From Deltaproteobacteria bacterium (GTDB lineage Bacteria; Desulfobacterota; UBA8473): 9,601 bases of DNA. The stretch covers positions 1 to 9,601 of the forward strand of contig JAUXFK010000104.1 of assembly GCA_030623035.1 (NCBI GenBank). The letters run 5' to 3'. Both the position numbers and the translations under genes were made by a program. The notes beneath the pieces are model-generated. The model did no database searches. It was not told where the DNA came from and saw only the letters and a list, made by a program, of their open reading frames with translations. Position 1 is the first letter of the stretch, and each line of letters opens with the position of its first letter. This document shows positions 7,696 to 9,601 of this stretch, piece by piece.

Positions 7696-8568
7696 CTAAC
7701 TGTCTTTTAACAGAGGGAATCCCAGCTCCTGTCTTTGTTTGAGATACTGCTTTGCACATAAGCCTGCCAGGTTTCTTACTCTACCTATAAACCTCGTTCT
7801 TTCTGTAACGCTGATAGCATTTCTTGCATCTAACAGGTTGAATGTATGAGAGCACTTTAGACAGTACTCATATGCCGGTAATACCAAACCCTTTTTTATC
7901 GAACCTTTAGATTCTTTTTCATACATGTCGAACAGTTTAAAGAGCATATCTATATCGGCCTGCTCAAAATTATAGATAGAAAATTCTATCTCGCTTTGGA
8001 GATGTATGTCTCTGTATTTTATCCCATCTACCCATTCTATGTCATATACATTGTCTATAGCCTGGAGGTACATGGCAATCCTTTCTAATCCATACGTCAA
8101 CTCAACAGATACAGGCTTGAGGTCTATACCACCTGCCTGCTGAAAATAGGTGAACTGCGTAATTTCCATCCCATCCAGCCAAACCTCCCAGCCCAACCCC
8201 CAAGCGCCAAGGGTAGGGGATTCCCAATCATCTTCAACAAATCTTATGTCATGGGCCAATAGATCTATGCCAATGGCTTCTAAACTCTTTAGATACCTGG
8301 ATTGAATATCCATTGGAGAGGGTTTCATTATTACCTGAAATTGATAGTAATGTTGAAGCCGGTTGGGATTTTCTCCATATCTGCCGTCCGTTGGCCGACG
8401 CGAAGGCTCAACATATGAGACCTTCCATGGTTCAGGGCCAATAACACGGAGAAAGGTGGCCGGATTGAATGTCCCGGCCCCCACTTCAACACCATAGGGC
8501 TGTTGAATGACACACCCCATATCCTTCCAAAAGCTTTGAAGGCTCAGTATTATATCTTGAAAGTTCAT
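7696..8568 (-). CDS. glyQ: Glycyl-tRNA synthetase alpha subunit
   Basis: A 290-residue class II catalytic subunit of the bacterial tetrameric GlyRS. It forms glycyl-adenylate and transfers glycine to tRNA-Gly. Visible landmarks are the N-terminal FQDIILSLQSFW (3-14), IQQPYGVEVGAGTFNPATFL (21-40), the motif 2 region YVEPSRRPTDGRYGENPNR (52-70) with its ATP-contacting arginines, GAWGLGWEVWLDGMEITQFT (121-140), and motif 3 as YGLERIAMYLQ (159-169). Length is normal for the family. The ATG is preceded by AAGGAAG with GGA four bases away. The gene heads the glyQ-glyS-ppdK-tlyA set. The 125-base leader is too short for a full T-box riboswitch, and I see no T-box consensus in it. Confidence 0.97.
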   Translation of the reverse strand: MNFQDIILSLQSFWKDMGCVIQQPYGVEVGAGTFNPATFLRVIGPEPWKVSYVEPSRRPTDGRYGENPNRLQHYYQFQVIMKPSPMDIQSRYLKSLEAIGIDLLAHDIRFVEDDWESPTLGAWGLGWEVWLDGMEITQFTYFQQAGGIDLKPVSVELTYGLERIAMYLQAIDNVYDIEWVDGIKYRDIHLQSEIEFSIYNFEQADIDMLFKLFDMYEKESKGSIKKGLVLPAYEYCLKCSHTFNLLDARNAISVTERTRFIGRVRNLAGLCAKQYLKQRQELGFPLLKDS

Positions 8569-8693
8569 TGCTTCCTTTTCGTAAAAAAAATTACGTAAAA
8601 CATAAGTGACTACTCAGGTTGTCAGGTTCAAATATAAACATCATAGAAGACGGATTTGGGTAAAGAGTATTGTTGAGAAATGGAGCTATAAAG
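8569..8693 (-). promoter_or_regulatory. Spacer before glyQ with weak promoter candidates and an A/T palindrome
   Basis: This 125-base spacer separates the regulator gene from glyQ. Reading the - strand, CTGACA (8625-8620) and TATGTT (8604-8599) could be -35 and -10 boxes, but the 15-base gap is short. A second -10 candidate, TATGAT (8645-8640), lacks a good -35. Just before the ribosome-binding site, bases 8576-8600 form an A/T-rich near-palindrome (TTTTCGTAA against TTACGTAAAA, one base bulged), which gives eight T on the - strand. No GC-rich terminator stem for the upstream gene is visible, so readthrough from the regulator into glyQ is possible. Confidence 0.3.
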
Positions 8694-9551
8694 CTAAATA
8701 TTTAGACCCTTTATCTTATTGTGCAATGTGTTTCTGTTGATCCCTAGAAAACGGGCAGCTTCGTATTTTATATTGTTTGTCCTTTTTAGGGCCAATTTGA
8801 TCAGAACCTTTTCTACTATGGATATTATGTCAGAATACAGGTTTCTCTTTCCTTCAGTATTTATATCCATCAGGGTAATTAATGCGTCTAACTTCGCTTC
8901 CAGGATATTTTCTATGAAGGTTTTCTTCGAGGGACTTGCCATTAACGTATTACTAATATCGAGTGGCTTCTCTTTTTCGAGTTCTTCTTGTAACCGCTTA
9001 TTCTCGCGGATTAAATCATCTCTTTCCTTTTTTAAACCCTGGTAAAAAGGTATGGTTTGAGCAATAATGGATGTAATACCTTTCAACAGATTTAGATCCT
9101 CAACAAATGCTATATTGTCATTAAAAAGCCTATCTACTGAAAGCACCCCAACAACCTTTTCTTCGATCTTTAACGGGACACAGAAAAAGAAAATACCCGG
9201 CTTTTTTATATCAGAACATATCGAAGCATCCAAATACAAAGGGGAATTACATGAATTGGAGAGTGCTATGGGCATGCCACTTTCAAAAACCTTCTTATGA
9301 ATATCATCTGCTTTTATCTCTTTTTCATAAGTTCCATAGAAGGCCTTTGCAATAATTTCCTCTGTTTCAAGGTCCAAAAGCATTAACATGCCCTGGCTCA
9401 TAGCCAAACGTAGAGCGAGGACATCCATGACACAGTCTAACACCTTATTTAGATCAAGTGATGAATTCAAGGCCTTGTTTATCTCTATTAAAGTATCAAT
9501 CTTTAATGTCTCTAGATGATCTTCTTGATTAACCCTCGATAAATCTTCCAT
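8694..9551 (-). CDS. NifA-like GAF / Fis-type HTH regulator lacking the AAA+ domain
   Basis: A 285-residue protein, probably a cytoplasmic DNA-binding regulator. Residues about 19-171 form a GAF sensor domain of the NifA/FhlA type, with the signature CVPLKIEEKVVGVLSVDR (124-141) and a following helix NLLKGITSIIAQ. Residues 172-196 are a charged coiled-coil linker (LIRENKRLQEELEKEK). Residues 197-222 (LDISNTLMASPSKKTFIENI) resemble the very start of a sigma-54 activator AAA+ domain, but no Walker A, GAFTGA or Walker B follows. Instead residues 237-284 are a Fis-type helix-turn-helix (YEAARFLGINRNTLHNKIKG, 263-282). A sigma-54 activator of this class would be around 500 residues. With no ATPase it cannot remodel sigma-54 RNA polymerase in the known way; it may act as an antagonist, co-regulator or nucleoid-type binder. 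GGAGG five bases before the ATG fixes the start. The ligand and targets are unknown. The reading frame is intact, which argues against simple decay. Confidence 0.85.
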   Translation of the reverse strand: MEDLSRVNQEDHLETLKIDTLIEINKALNSSLDLNKVLDCVMDVLALRLAMSQGMLMLLDLETEEIIAKAFYGTYEKEIKADDIHKKVFESGMPIALSNSCNSPLYLDASICSDIKKPGIFFFCVPLKIEEKVVGVLSVDRLFNDNIAFVEDLNLLKGITSIIAQTIPFYQGLKKERDDLIRENKRLQEELEKEKPLDISNTLMASPSKKTFIENILEAKLDALITLMDINTEGKRNLYSDIISIVEKVLIKLALKRTNNIKYEAARFLGINRNTLHNKIKGLNI

Positions 9552-9601
9552 CCTTACCTCCGTAACATGTTCTCTATTTGATAGTTACCACTTTTCCCCC
9601 C

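Noticed and set aside
8569..8693. T-box riboswitch before glyQ
   Set aside because: The leader is too short and lacks the T-box sequence and an antiterminator/terminator pair.
8694..9551. Frameshifted remnant of a full sigma-54 activator
   Set aside because: The frame is continuous, the HTH is complete, and there is no room for a hidden ATPase in other frames between the linker and the HTH.
9562..9588. Operator formed by GTAAC and GTTAC arms upstream of the regulator gene
   Set aside because: The arms are only five bases and the region is cut by the window end, so chance cannot be excluded.

Overview
This 9.6 kb window is mainly a housekeeping chromosomal segment. It carries a free-standing glutaminyl-tRNA synthetase gene on the + strand (glnS). 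On the - strand, reading from high to low coordinates, it carries a NifA-like GAF/Fis regulator, glyQ, glyS, ppdK and tlyA. The two-subunit bacterial glycyl-tRNA synthetase, a bacterial-type GlnRS, the glyQ-glyS-ppdK order, a NifA-type GAF domain and moderate base composition all fit a Desulfobacterota (old Deltaproteobacteria) or related anaerobe. That assignment is inference from gene content and not a proof.

Layout. Bases 1-112 hold non-coding sequence dominated by an imperfect inverted repeat made of 9-bp tandem units (24-100), a dispersed-repeat type element. Bases 113-249 hold a good sigma-70 promoter (140-169), a short leader with a terminator-like hairpin plus T-run (193-226), and a strong Shine-Dalgarno for glnS. 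glnS (250-1956) ends 14 bases from the convergent end of tlyA (1971-2723), with no visible terminator between them. tlyA, ppdK (2738-5515), glyS (5549-7621) and glyQ (7696-8568) lie on the - strand with gaps of 14, 33 and 74 bases and look like one operon. A 125-base spacer separates glyQ from the upstream regulator gene (8694-9551), whose promoter lies mostly beyond the right edge.

How the genes work together. GlnRS and GlyRS charge tRNAs. TlyA methylates ribosomal RNA. Pyruvate phosphate dikinase interconverts pyruvate and phosphoenolpyruvate at the entry to gluconeogenesis. The operon therefore joins translation capacity to a central-carbon enzyme. The most unusual protein is the regulator: its GAF domain, coiled coil and Fis-type helix-turn-helix resemble a NifA-class sigma-54 activator, but the AAA+ ATPase between them is almost wholly absent. 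I see no phage, CRISPR, toxin-antitoxin or defence system here, and no clear sign of a wholly new system.
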